A stretch of 64,000 nucleotides of DNA from Sutcliffiella halmapala (GTDB lineage: Bacteria; Bacillota; Bacilli; Bacillales; Bacillaceae_I). The stretch spans positions 1,803,175 through 1,867,174 of the forward strand of contig NZ_KV917375.1 in the NCBI RefSeq assembly GCF_002019665.1, written 5' to 3'. The translations under genes and the position numbers were made by a program. The notes beneath the pieces are model-generated. The model saw only the letters and a list, made by a program, of their open reading frames with translations, had not been told where the DNA came from and ran no database searches. Below, piece after piece: positions 34,575-43,820 of the stretch. Numbering within the stretch: the stretch's first letter is position 1; every line of letters starts with the position of its first letter.

Positions 34575-35456
34575 ATGTCTATGTCGGAGGGATTTATTGA
34601 AGTAACTGGTGGGAAGGTATGGTATCAGCTTCACGATACGAATACAAATCAGACACCGGTTATTGTGTTACATGGCGGGCCAGGTTCTTCGCATTTTGCT
34701 ATGCAAGATTTACGAATCCTTAGCAAGGATCGCCCGGTTATTTTTTATGATCAATTAGGATGTGGGAAATCGGATCGACCTACGGACACGTCCCTTTGGA
34801 ATATTGATCGATTTGTGGAGGAGTTAGGACAAATCAAAGAGGCGCTTGAACTAGAGGAATTCCATATTCTTGGTCACTCATGGGGAACGACGTTAGCAGC
34901 GGCTTACTATCTAGCGAATCCTACCGGGGTAAAGAGTATTATCTTTTCAAGCCCGTGTTTAAGCGCTCCAATGTGGGCAGCGGATCAGGATCTAAATCGC
35001 AAACAACTTTCTCGAGATGTTCAAGAAACATTAAAGCAATGTGAGGAAAATGGGACAACAGATTCACAGGAATACAAGGATGCAACGGCTGTATTTAATA
35101 AGCATTTTGTCTGTAGACTGGATCCATATCCTGAATTCCTAAAAAAAGGGGCACACAACAGAAATCCTGAGGTTTACAATATTATGTGGGGTCCATCTGA
35201 ATTCCATGTGACCGGAAACTTAAAGGATTTTGACTGTACCGACCGATTAAAAGAAATCCAGGTACCAACTCTTTATACGTGTGGTCGCTACGATGAAGCT
35301 ACGCCTAAATCAACAGAATACTTTAGCTCCTTAACACCTAATGGAAGGTTCCATGAGTTTGAAGAAAGTGCGCATATGCCATACATAGAAGAGCCGGAGG
35401 AATATGTGAGAGTAATTGGTAAATTTTTAAAGAATGCTGATGTAAGAGAATTGTAA
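34575..35456 (+). CDS. Proline iminopeptidase-like alpha/beta hydrolase
   Basis: A 293-residue hydrolase with HGGPGSSH (oxyanion motif about 34-41), YDQLGCGKSDRP, the nucleophile elbow GHSWG, the acid in CGRYDEATP and the base in ESAHMPYIEEP. The H-G-G-P-G plus G-x-S-W-G-G/T set is that of prolyl aminopeptidases and tripeptide aminopeptidases, which release N-terminal Pro from short peptides. ATG 34575 follows GGGGGAG by 6 bases. Confidence 0.9.
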   Translation: MSMSEGFIEVTGGKVWYQLHDTNTNQTPVIVLHGGPGSSHFAMQDLRILSKDRPVIFYDQLGCGKSDRPTDTSLWNIDRFVEELGQIKEALELEEFHILGHSWGTTLAAAYYLANPTGVKSIIFSSPCLSAPMWAADQDLNRKQLSRDVQETLKQCEENGTTDSQEYKDATAVFNKHFVCRLDPYPEFLKKGAHNRNPEVYNIMWGPSEFHVTGNLKDFDCTDRLKEIQVPTLYTCGRYDEATPKSTEYFSSLTPNGRFHEFEESAHMPYIEEPEEYVRVIGKFLKNADVREL

Positions 35457-35480
35457 TTTTATATGAAATTTGAAAAAATT

Positions 35481-35515
35481 GCAAAAACCGATAAGAATCG
35501 TCTTGTCGGTTTTTG
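35481..35515 (+). terminator. Terminator after the iminopeptidase gene
   Basis: CAAAAACCGAtAAG pairs with CTTgTCGGTTTTTG around a short loop, ending in a T run. Confidence 0.85.
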
Positions 35516-35594
35516 TTAGTTTATGGAATAATATAATTAAACCACAATTAGGTTTTGTACCATCATTTGCGCGAAAAGGAGAGAAGAGAATTCC

Positions 35595-36221
35595 ATGCAA
35601 CCACAAAAGCGATTAGTATTCATAGGTGATAGTATTACCGAGTCAGGGCGTTTCAAGGATACAGAAAGAATGGGTTCTGGCTATGTGAAAATGATTTACG
35701 ACTATTTAGTATTAACGGATCCTAGTAATTTTCCGAACGTTATAAATCGTGGAATTAGCGGAAATAGAATCACAGATTTACAGAGTAGATGGGACGAGGA
35801 TGTAATAAAGCTCAATCCAGATTATGTATCTATCTCAATCGGCGTGAACGATGTTTGGAGGCAATTAGATAACCCGGAATTAGAACAAGTCTCTCCAGAA
35901 AGATTTGAAAGCATTTATCGTGAGCTTTTAACGGAAGTAAATGAAAAAACGAACGCGGTCCTTTTCTTGATGGAGCCAACTATAATTGAAGAAAATATAG
36001 AGTCTCCTGGTAATATCATACTAAAAGAATATGTCGACATCGTTCAACAATTAGCGATAGAATACGATTCGATCCTTGTACCGACCCACCAATCATTCTT
36101 AGATTATTTACGAAATAATCCTATCCACGCATTAACAACAGACGGTGTTCACATGAATGATAAAGGAAATCTGTTAATGGCGAAAACATGGGTTGATGCA
36201 GTAAAGTGGCACTTGAAATAA
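35595..36221 (+). CDS. SGNH/GDSL family esterase
   Basis: A 208-residue protein with all four SGNH blocks: FIGDSITESGR (Ser), NRGISGNRI (Gly), SIGVNDVWR (Asn) and TTDGVHMNDKG (Asp and His). Such enzymes are esterases, thioesterases or acetyl-hydrolases; no signal peptide is visible, so it acts in the cytoplasm. GGAGAGAAG precedes the ATG. Monocistronic. Confidence 0.92.
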   Translation: MQPQKRLVFIGDSITESGRFKDTERMGSGYVKMIYDYLVLTDPSNFPNVINRGISGNRITDLQSRWDEDVIKLNPDYVSISIGVNDVWRQLDNPELEQVSPERFESIYRELLTEVNEKTNAVLFLMEPTIIEENIESPGNIILKEYVDIVQQLAIEYDSILVPTHQSFLDYLRNNPIHALTTDGVHMNDKGNLLMAKTWVDAVKWHLK

Positions 36222-36285
36222 AAAATGAAAATGAAAACTGGTGTTTCCCCGCAAAAATTCTGTTGATAAGTATTTTATAAACGAG

Positions 36286-36316
36286 ACCGTTTGGTGTTGT
36301 AGCACCAGCGGTTTTT
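36286..36316 (+). terminator. Terminator after the GDSL esterase gene
   Basis: ACCG.TTGGTG pairs with CACCA.CGGT, followed by six T. Confidence 0.8.
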
Positions 36317-36435
36317 TGTATTTAAAACACAACAGCCATGGTTTTAATAGCAGTATCAATAAAAGAAGCAATGAAATGAAACAATTATAAAAGTCAAAAA
36401 ATTATGAAAATAATTCTTGCAATATCAGAAAAGTG

Positions 36436-36481
36436 AAAATATAATAATTATAAAGTTTAAACTTTATTATTATTATATTTT
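36436..36481. promoter_or_regulatory. 46-bp AT-rich palindrome before the 15-kb peptide operon
   Basis: The two 23-bp arms (36436-36458 and 36459-36481) match with about one mismatch; the centre is AAAGTTTAAACTTT. It ends 170 bases before the first gene of the operon. The 10-mer AAGTTTAAAC recurs at 42284-42293 before the M81 gene. Candidate operator, perhaps for the RpiR regulator at 49482; it is not a convincing terminator. Confidence 0.45.
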
Positions 36482-36651
36482 GTTGTATAAACTTCTTTTG
36501 TGCTACCATCAAAGAAATCCCTTCTTAAGCTCCTTTTTTTCTAAGCTCCTAGTTTTATCAACATTTCTTCTCGTGAAGAAAAAACTATGCCCACATGTCT
36601 AGAGGAAATATCCTCCAAGATAATAATTCTATTTAAAAAGGAAGTGACTAC

Positions 36652-37788
36652 ATGAAAATAGATAAAATTAAACTACAGCGATTAAAAATGCCTTTAAAGG
36701 CCCCTTTCGAAACGAGCTTTGGAAAGGTAGTAGAAAGAGATATCATTCTTGTTCGTGCTTTTGGTGGCGGAGAGGTTGGGATAGGTGAAAGTGTAGCAAT
36801 GCCATTTCCTGTTTATAATGAGGAAACAACTGGGACGGTATTCTATATTCTTGATGAATTTTTAATTCCTAAATTAATGGATATTGAGATTCAACATCCT
36901 GATGAAATTTCATCAATGTTTTCCTCTATTCGACGCAATAATATGGCAAAAGCAGTACTAGAAATGGCCATCTGGGATCTATATAGTAAGCAAACTGGAC
37001 AAAGCTTATCATCAGCGATTGGTGGAACACGAGATGAGATAGAGGTTGGAGTTAGTATTGGAATAGAACCTACTGTAGAAAAACTAGTAGAAAAAGTGGA
37101 GGGATTTATAGAGGAAGGTTATCGAAAAATTAAAGTGAAAATTAAGCCGAGTTGGGACATAAAACCACTGAGCGCGATTCGAAATAGATTTGGAGACTCT
37201 ATTCCCCTAATGGCAGATGCCAATTCAGCTTATACTTTAAAAGATTTAAATCTATTAAAGCAGTTGGAACAATTTAATTTAATGATGATTGAACAGCCAT
37301 TAGCTCATGATGACATTATTGATCATGCCAAGCTACAATCTGTATTAACAACGCCATTGTGCCTTGATGAAAGTATTCATTCAGTGGAGGATGCGAGAAA
37401 AGCAATAGAAATTGGGGCATGCAAAATTATAAATATTAAGGTTGGACGCGTAGGGGGCATTACAGAATCAAAGAAAATTCATGACTTATGTGAAGAACAA
37501 AATATTCCAGTTTGGTGCGGGGGCATGTTAGAAGCTGGTGTTGGACGCGCCCATAATATTGCATTAGCATCGTTAAGAAATTTTACTATTCCTGGTGACA
37601 CGTCGGCATCTAATAGATACTTTGAGGAGGATATTATTTTCCCAGAAGTAAAACTAATGAAACCTGGCTATATTAAAGTACCTACACAATCAGGATTTGG
37701 TTTCGATCTCAATGAAGGTCTTATTAGTAAATTAGTATATTTAGAGAAAGAATATAAACTTTGTAGTAAGCTATCAAAAAAGTATTGA
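36652..37788 (+). CDS. N-acylamino acid racemase / o-succinylbenzoate synthase family (enolase superfamily)
   Basis: A 378-residue enolase-superfamily enzyme beginning with LQRLKMPLKAPFETSFG, the mark of the NSAR/OSBS group. The catalytic K-x-K is Lys161/Lys163, metal ligands are Asp189 (MADAN), Glu214 (IEQP) and Asp239 (LDES), and Lys263 (NIKVGRVGG) is the opposite base. No menaquinone genes are near; instead it precedes a GNAT acyltransferase and an M20 deacylase, the gene trio of the D- to L-amino acid conversion pathway known from Geobacillus kaustophilus. So N-succinylamino acid racemization is the better guess. First gene of the operon; AAGGAAG upstream. Confidence 0.9.
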   Translation: MKIDKIKLQRLKMPLKAPFETSFGKVVERDIILVRAFGGGEVGIGESVAMPFPVYNEETTGTVFYILDEFLIPKLMDIEIQHPDEISSMFSSIRRNNMAKAVLEMAIWDLYSKQTGQSLSSAIGGTRDEIEVGVSIGIEPTVEKLVEKVEGFIEEGYRKIKVKIKPSWDIKPLSAIRNRFGDSIPLMADANSAYTLKDLNLLKQLEQFNLMMIEQPLAHDDIIDHAKLQSVLTTPLCLDESIHSVEDARKAIEIGACKIINIKVGRVGGITESKKIHDLCEEQNIPVWCGGMLEAGVGRAHNIALASLRNFTIPGDTSASNRYFEEDIIFPEVKLMKPGYIKVPTQSGFGFDLNEGLISKLVYLEKEYKLCSKLSKKY

Positions 37789-37814
37789 CTAATCTATTAG
37801 GAGGTTACTACCAA

Positions 37815-38642
37815 ATGACGACAAGCCCCATTAAGTATAGGGTAGTAGTGGGTATAGAGGAAATGAAAGAGATTGTTTTCTTTCAAGGGGAGATTTGGGG
37901 TCACGAGGTGGTTACTCCTCTTACTCAATTAGTTGCAGCTAGCCATCATGGTGGCATTGTAATAGGTGCTTTTCAAGAAGAAAAGGTCATTGGATTTACC
38001 TATGGTTTTCCAGGATTTAAAGATGGAAGAGCATATTTGATTTCTCATATGACAGCAGTGCACCCGAAACACCAAAATGCAGGTATAGGCTATGCTTTAA
38101 AGTTAGCCCAACGAGAATGGGCCATAAAGACTGGGGGATATAAAAAAATAGTATGGACCTATGATCCGTTAGAAGCGCGCAATGCTTACTTTAATTTAGT
38201 GAAACTCGGTGGATACGCTCGTCAATATATTAAAGAGTATTACGGACTTATGGACGATAAGTTAAATAAAGGTCTACCAACTGACCGATTTTTAATTGAA
38301 TGGGATATTACATCGAAAAGAGTAGAACGGGCAATTTCCGATCAACATTCCTTATCAGATTCAGTCCACACATATCCATTTGTTTTATTGCGAGAGCTTG
38401 AAAAAACACCATCCGTAAAATTGGAGGAAAGTGCTGGTTATTTAGTTCCTGTTCCTAAAAACATCCAACAAATCAAGATTCAAGATATACAATTAGCAAA
38501 AAGCTGGCGGGATGATTTAAGGTTGTTTTTTACAGAATTATTAGCAAAAGACTTTGTTGTAACAGGTATTATGAAAGATCGAGATCCTTCCTATCAATTT
38601 TATGTTATCGAAAATTCAAATTTGGGGGTATTAGATGATTGA
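37815..38642 (+). CDS. GNAT family acyltransferase (putative amino acid N-succinyltransferase)
   Basis: A 275-residue GNAT enzyme of the longer type found beside NSAR genes. The cofactor loop is MTAVHPKHQNAGIGYALKLAQREWA (about 78-102), then IVWTYDPLEARNAYFNLVKLGGYAR. In the proposed pathway it acylates the D-amino acid so that the racemase can act; the succinyl specificity is inferred from context. ATG 37815, 10 bases after AGGAGG; the TTG start 30 bases earlier would include this site. The last 8 bases overlap the deacylase gene. Confidence 0.85.
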   Translation: MTTSPIKYRVVVGIEEMKEIVFFQGEIWGHEVVTPLTQLVAASHHGGIVIGAFQEEKVIGFTYGFPGFKDGRAYLISHMTAVHPKHQNAGIGYALKLAQREWAIKTGGYKKIVWTYDPLEARNAYFNLVKLGGYARQYIKEYYGLMDDKLNKGLPTDRFLIEWDITSKRVERAISDQHSLSDSVHTYPFVLLRELEKTPSVKLEESAGYLVPVPKNIQQIKIQDIQLAKSWRDDLRLFFTELLAKDFVVTGIMKDRDPSYQFYVIENSNLGVLDD

Positions 38643-39795
38643 TAGCATTCGAGAATGGATTGCCAATAATGAGGAAAGGGTAACAGCAACCTATCATCAT
38701 TTACATAAAAATGGGGAGACGAGCTGGAAAGAGGTTAAGACCACTAAATTCCTCTGTGAGCAATTGGAGCTGTTAGGTATTCCTTATGAAACGTTCTCTG
38801 ACCATACAGGTGTCGTTGGGTATTGGGGTGACGGTAAAGAAGGCACAACTATTGGGTTAAGAGCAGATATGGATGCACTCTGGCAACTAGTAGATGGAGA
38901 GTGGAAAGCTAATCATTCTTGTGGTCATGATGCACATATGACAATGGTTTTATACAGTATAATTTGTTTGAAAGAAATAGGGTTTACCCCAAAGGGCTTA
39001 ATTAAAATTATCTTTCAACCTGCAGAGGAATCAGGAAATGGTGCAAAAGCGATTATAAAGAAAGGAATTATAGAGGATGTGCAATATCTTATTGGCACTC
39101 ATCTCCGACCAATACAAGAGCTACCTTTCGGAACCGCTTCACCAGGAATTTATCATGGTGCAACGACTTTATTGAAAGGAACCGTCAAAGGAGTCCAGGC
39201 TCATGGAGCAAGACCTCATCTCGGCATTAATGTGGTTGATTCATTAGGAGCAATTATTCATGCGGTCAATGCAATTAAAGTAGATCCTACAAAATCTGCT
39301 TCCGTTAAGGTTACGGTAGTGAAAGCTGGTGGAGATAACATTAATATTATTCCCGATTTAGCGGAGTTTGGAATTGATGTCAGAGCTCAAGAAAATGAAG
39401 TGATGAAAGAACTGATTGAACAAGTTAAATATGCAGTTATTACTGCAGGTTCTGTGAATAATGCAAAGGTCGAAATTGATATAATGGCTTCCATGGTAGC
39501 AGCAAAGCCAAGCTTGGAGGTTGAGTCTATCATTCGTGAGTCTATTAAAGAGAGCCTTGGAGAAAAAGGGTTAGTTGATTCGCAAGTAACACCAGGAGGA
39601 GAGGATTTTCACTTTTATAAAGCATCTTATCCAGATCTTCAAGCAACAATGGTTGGTATTGGCGCCGGTTTATCGCCAGGCTTACATCATCCAGAAATGA
39701 AATTCGACCTACAAGCGTTACAGATTGGCGTGCAGATTTTTTGCTTAGCTATTGGAAAACTGTTAAAACAGGAGATTGATTATTATGTTCGCTAA
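38635..39795 (+). CDS. M20 family amidohydrolase (putative N-acyl-L-amino acid deacylase)
   Basis: A 386-residue metallohydrolase of the hippurate hydrolase/IAA-amino acid hydrolase type. Metal motifs: GLRADMDALW, CGHDAHM (Cys96, His98), FQPAEESGNGAK (general base and metal Glu), GTHLRP and the C-terminal GLHHPEMKF. It would release the L-amino acid from the N-acyl product and complete the D- to L- conversion. Coupled by overlap to the GNAT gene and to the next hydrolase gene. Confidence 0.9.
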   Translation: MIDSIREWIANNEERVTATYHHLHKNGETSWKEVKTTKFLCEQLELLGIPYETFSDHTGVVGYWGDGKEGTTIGLRADMDALWQLVDGEWKANHSCGHDAHMTMVLYSIICLKEIGFTPKGLIKIIFQPAEESGNGAKAIIKKGIIEDVQYLIGTHLRPIQELPFGTASPGIYHGATTLLKGTVKGVQAHGARPHLGINVVDSLGAIIHAVNAIKVDPTKSASVKVTVVKAGGDNINIIPDLAEFGIDVRAQENEVMKELIEQVKYAVITAGSVNNAKVEIDIMASMVAAKPSLEVESIIRESIKESLGEKGLVDSQVTPGGEDFHFYKASYPDLQATMVGIGAGLSPGLHHPEMKFDLQALQIGVQIFCLAIGKLLKQEIDYYVR

Positions 39796-42082
39796 TTTAA
39801 ATGGAACAAAACTTTTCTTTGATATTGAAGGTGCTGGATGGGAAAAGGTTGGCACAAAACTAGTTGAAAAACCGGTTTGCTTTATTTTACATGGCGGACC
39901 AGGAGGTACCCATCTAGGATTTAAACCTCATTTTTCACGATTGTCAGAAATGTCACAGTTGGTGTATATCGATAACCGTGGGAGTGGACTATCCAACCGA
40001 GGTCCTCAAACCTCTTATTCTATAGAAAATAATGTGGAGGATATTGAGGCGTTAAGGAAGTATCTAGGCTTTAAGAAGATATATTTACTAGGGCACTCAT
40101 ACGGAGGAATGGTGGCATTAAACTATGCATTAAAGTATCAGAATCATCTACAAGGCTTATTGTTATTGACAACCTCTGCAAGTTCTAACTTTTTAGAGAA
40201 AGCAAAAGCTTTTATCAAAGAAAGGGGGAATAAAGAGCAAAAAGAAATGGCCACTATTTTGTGGAAAGGTTCCTTTCAATCTCAAGAACAATTAAAAAAA
40301 TATTATGAAGTAATGGCGCCGCTATATTCCTTCAAACATCAAGAGACAATTTCGACATCGACTCCTCTTGGTAATCGTTCCTATGAGGCATTAAATGAAG
40401 GGTTTGGGAACTTTTTGAAAAAATATGATGTGATAGATAAAGTTTCTGCCATTCGGATACCAACAATTGTGATGGCAGGTCGTTACGATTGGATTACACC
40501 AGTAGAAGAGTCAGTACAAATTTCAGAACTCATTCCAAACAGTCAACTAAAGATTTTTGAAAATAGTAGCCATAATATACCAATCGATGAACCATCACTA
40601 TTTTTCGATACAGTAAAAACTTTCATCCAATCAAAAGGAGGACAAAAAATGGGAGAAAAGAAATTGTCTCAAGATTTTGAACATGCGACCAAACAATTAG
40701 TAGAAAAGTACTTAATTCCTGGGACATCTGTAGCTTTAGCGCAAGACGGAGAAGTTGTCTCTAGTTCAGGATTAGGTTTTAGAAATATTGAGAAATCACT
40801 TCCTGTTAATTTAGATACAGTATTTGGGATAGGTTCCATTACAAAATCAATTACATGTATAGCAATTATGCAACTTCAAGAACAGGGGAAGCTTTCTGTG
40901 GATGATCCAGTTGTAAAATACTTACCCGAATTTACTTTGAAAGATTCTATTACGGTAAAGGAGATGACGATCCATCACTTTATGACGCATTCTGCTGGGA
41001 TACCCCCATTGTCTTCTTTGTATTATGCACTTAGAAGGACGATGGAAATAGATCCATCGGTAAAGGACCATAAAAGTCTACAAGTAGAGGAAGAAAATCT
41101 AGGGTATATCGATACCTATGATCAACTAATGAGCTTTATAGGGAAACTGGATCTAGATTTATTAGGAAAACCAGGAAATAATTTTAGTTATTCCAATGAT
41201 TGTTATGCGCTATTAGGTACGATTATTGAGCGAGCTAGTGGAAAATCGTATGAGCAATATGTATATGACCATATATTGAAGCCATGTAGAATGGACCGTA
41301 GCTTCTTTACTATAGAAGAGTATGGCGATGATGAAAATTTACAAATGAGTTATGCAATAGATGAAATAGAAGGTAGAAAGTATGTTTATCAAGCACCGAT
41401 TTGGTGGGATGCTCCTGCGATGCGAGCAGCTGGATTTTTAAAATCATCAACTGCGGATATGTTGAAATATGCAGAAATTTTCCGTAACACTGGTGTAGTA
41501 AATGACCAAAGGATTTTATCAACTGAAAGCGTAGAGGCTATGATGACACCTCATATAGAGGCACAGCCAGGAAGATATTATGGATATGGATTAATGATTA
41601 CGCCTGATTATTTTGGTACTAGGTTAGTAGAGCATGGTGGAAACTTAAAGGCAATAGCGGCGCAAATGAGCGTGTTACCAGAAGTAGGATTAAGTGGCGT
41701 TACATTGACTAACTTAGCTGGTGTCCCAGCATCACGTATTATGGAACTAGCCATCAATGATTACCAAGGAAGGGATGTATTTGTATCCTCTGCTGATTTA
41801 GAGAAAGTAGAAGTGCCGCTTGAAGTGTTAGAGCGTTTTACTGGTGAATATGTGTCTAACGAAGGAATGAAAGTAGCAATAGCAATTGAAAATGGAGTTC
41901 CAGTGTTTACTTATCAAGAGAGTTCCCATCCTGTAAAAACGGTAGGTGAAAACCTACTATTAGCAACTGTTAATGATATGAAGGAGCTTATTCAAATTCA
42001 TAGAGATGATGTTGGAAATGCTGTGAGAATTACATTTCATTATCGAGAGTTCCCAAAAGTAAACAGTAAGCAAAGGGTGTAG
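39785..42082 (+). CDS. Fusion: alpha/beta hydrolase (iminopeptidase-like) + beta-lactamase-like serine hydrolase
   Basis: A 765-residue two-domain enzyme. Residues 1-285: hydrolase with HGGPGG (36-41), nucleophile GHSYGG (Ser105), acid in AGRYDWITP and base in NSSHNIPID, like prolyl aminopeptidases. Residues 289-765: penicillin-binding fold with S-I-T-K (Ser351, Lys354), Y-S-N and HGGNLKA, plus a C-terminal domain as in D-aminopeptidases. The second domain is paralogous to the gene at 50391. At the joint a perfect AAAGGAGG (40634-40641) stands 7 bases before an in-frame ATG (40649), so two once-separate genes have fused and a stand-alone second domain may still be made. No signal peptide; acts on imported peptides. 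ATG 39785 follows CAGGAG. Confidence 0.88.
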   Translation: MFANLNGTKLFFDIEGAGWEKVGTKLVEKPVCFILHGGPGGTHLGFKPHFSRLSEMSQLVYIDNRGSGLSNRGPQTSYSIENNVEDIEALRKYLGFKKIYLLGHSYGGMVALNYALKYQNHLQGLLLLTTSASSNFLEKAKAFIKERGNKEQKEMATILWKGSFQSQEQLKKYYEVMAPLYSFKHQETISTSTPLGNRSYEALNEGFGNFLKKYDVIDKVSAIRIPTIVMAGRYDWITPVEESVQISELIPNSQLKIFENSSHNIPIDEPSLFFDTVKTFIQSKGGQKMGEKKLSQDFEHATKQLVEKYLIPGTSVALAQDGEVVSSSGLGFRNIEKSLPVNLDTVFGIGSITKSITCIAIMQLQEQGKLSVDDPVVKYLPEFTLKDSITVKEMTIHHFMTHSAGIPPLSSLYYALRRTMEIDPSVKDHKSLQVEEENLGYIDTYDQLMSFIGKLDLDLLGKPGNNFSYSNDCYALLGTIIERASGKSYEQYVYDHILKPCRMDRSFFTIEEYGDDENLQMSYAIDEIEGRKYVYQAPIWWDAPAMRAAGFLKSSTADMLKYAEIFRNTGVVNDQRILSTESVEAMMTPHIEAQPGRYYGYGLMITPDYFGTRLVEHGGNLKAIAAQMSVLPEVGLSGVTLTNLAGVPASRIMELAINDYQGRDVFVSSADLEKVEVPLEVLERFTGEYVSNEGMKVAIAIENGVPVFTYQESSHPVKTVGENLLLATVNDMKELIQIHRDDVGNAVRITFHYREFPKVNSKQRV
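40634..40651 (+). promoter_or_regulatory. Internal ribosome binding site and in-frame ATG in the fusion gene
   Basis: AAAGGAGG (40634-40641), 7-base spacer, ATG 40649-40651 in the same frame as the fusion (codon 289). It lies exactly at the joint of the two enzyme domains. Confidence 0.75.
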
Positions 42083-42131
42083 TATATGGAGGGATGATTA
42101 CTTTTCAAAGAATTATATCCTGTCAGTTAGT

Positions 42132-42202
42132 AGAATATTTCGTTGAATGATAGAAAGGGAAAAGATTGTCAACATTCCTATCATGAATTTAAGAAATATT
42201 CT
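42132..42202. repeat. Long imperfect inverted repeat between operon genes
   Basis: AGAATATTTC pairs with GAAATATTCT, and an inner TGATAG with CTATCA, across 71 bases, within the 250-base gap before the M81 gene. No T run follows, so it is more likely an mRNA-stabilising or regulatory structure than a terminator. Confidence 0.4.
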
Positions 42203-42332
42203 GAATATAAGCTTGTTTCTAAAAAAATAGGTGTGTATAATAATGATAAATTGAATGTTAGACTTCTGGTGTTTGAAATTTTGAAGTTTAAACAACAATA
42301 AAGCTAGGCTGATAATAATAGGGGGTGTTAGC

Positions 42333-43820
42333 TTGAAAATTTTAGTCGGACAAATTGCTCATGAGACAAACACATTCTCCAATGTCAAAACAGATGTAGA
42401 ATCGTTTAAGCTTTGGGGATGGGATGTTGGAGAAGCGGTGTTTGAGAAAAACCGTCATGTAAGGAATTTTGTAGGTGGAATGATTGAACGAGCTGAAGAG
42501 CTAGGGATAGAAGTCATACCGACATTTTCTACCTTTGCATATCCTGCTGGTGTCATTACTGCGGAAGCGTACGAAGCCTTAAAAGGAGAATTATTAAGTG
42601 GAATTTCAAAGTCCGCCGACTACGATGCTATTTGTCTTTCATTACATGGTGCGGGAGTAACAGAAAGTACGGAAGATTTAGAAGGAGATTTATTGAAGGA
42701 AATTCGTAAAATGGTTGGTTACAAGATTCCAATAGTAGTCACACTTGATTTACATGCAAACGTCACTCAAACGATGGTCGATGAGGCTGATGTACTTCTC
42801 GGAAACAACTTATATCCTCATACTGATTCTTACGAAATAGGTATAGAAGCAGTAAATGTAGCACAAAGCATCCTACAACAAAACCTCAAACCAACTATGT
42901 ATCTATCTACTCTACCTATGATTATTCCAACATCAACGACCAATTTAGCCCCTGCAAGCGATGTAAATGAACGTTGCTGGAAATGGGAGGAAAAAGAAAA
43001 TATTATCGATTGTACTTTTTATCATGGTTTTCCATATACCAATATAGCAGAGTTAGGAGTAACTGTGTTAGTAACTACAAACGGAGATCCAGACTTGGCA
43101 AAACAAGCAGCGAAAGATGTTTCTTCTTATATATGGGAAAGAAAAGAAGATTTTTATCAAAAGCAACCATCACCAAAGGAAGGAATTATTCAAGCATTAC
43201 AACATAAAGGATTTCCAGTTGTTATAAATGAAACTTCTGATAATCCAGGTGGAGGTACACCTGGTGACGGGACATATTTATTAAGAGCTTTGTTAGAAGA
43301 AAAAGTAGAAAATGCTGCATTTGGATTTATATACGACCCTGAAGTAGTAGAAATGGCTTTTAAAGCAGGAGTAGGATCGAGTATTGAAGCAGAGTTGGGT
43401 GGTAAAACGGATAATTTACATGGAGAACCTATTACGTTAAGAGCTTATGTAAAGTGTTTAACAGATGGGTATTTCACGCAATCCTCTCCAATGGGGAAGG
43501 GAGGAAAGGTTAATCTTGGGCGAACTGTGCGTCTACAATGCGACGGAGTCGATATTATTGTTTGTTCTGTAAAAGCTCAAACGCTAGATGAGCAAATATT
43601 CCTCTTACATGGAATAGATGTCACAGAATATAAGATTATTGCATTAAAGTCAAGCCAACATTTTAGAGCTGGCTTCGAACCAATTACTTCAAAGATAATC
43701 ACAGTTGATTCTCCAGGTCTGACAACATTAGATTTTACCACCTTTCATTATACGAATCTTAAAGAAGATGTCTATCCATTAAAACTAGTTTCTAGTATGA
43801 ATAAGGAAGTGAAAAATTAA
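42333..43820 (+). CDS. M81 family metallopeptidase (MlrC-like)
   Basis: A 495-residue protein opening (M)KILVGQIAHETNTFS, with LSLHGAGV, VVTLDLHANVT, NNLYPHTDSYEIG and DNPGGGTPGDGTYLLRALLE, all conserved in the MlrC/M81 family. MlrC finishes the breakdown of linearised microcystin, a peptide with D-amino acids; bacterial homologues often sit with peptide transporters. Here it precedes an oligopeptide importer by one base of overlap, fitting a role in cutting unusual imported peptides. TTG start 5 bases after GGGGGTG. Confidence 0.9.
   Translation: MKILVGQIAHETNTFSNVKTDVESFKLWGWDVGEAVFEKNRHVRNFVGGMIERAEELGIEVIPTFSTFAYPAGVITAEAYEALKGELLSGISKSADYDAICLSLHGAGVTESTEDLEGDLLKEIRKMVGYKIPIVVTLDLHANVTQTMVDEADVLLGNNLYPHTDSYEIGIEAVNVAQSILQQNLKPTMYLSTLPMIIPTSTTNLAPASDVNERCWKWEEKENIIDCTFYHGFPYTNIAELGVTVLVTTNGDPDLAKQAAKDVSSYIWERKEDFYQKQPSPKEGIIQALQHKGFPVVINETSDNPGGGTPGDGTYLLRALLEEKVENAAFGFIYDPEVVEMAFKAGVGSSIEAELGGKTDNLHGEPITLRAYVKCLTDGYFTQSSPMGKGGKVNLGRTVRLQCDGVDIIVCSVKAQTLDEQIFLLHGIDVTEYKIIALKSSQHFRAGFEPITSKIITVDSPGLTTLDFTTFHYTNLKEDVYPLKLVSSMNKEVKN

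Noticed and set aside
36222-36651. T-box or riboswitch before the peptide operon
   Set aside because: No T-box core (TGGNACCGCG) or known aptamer pattern recognised; only the palindrome and a terminator.
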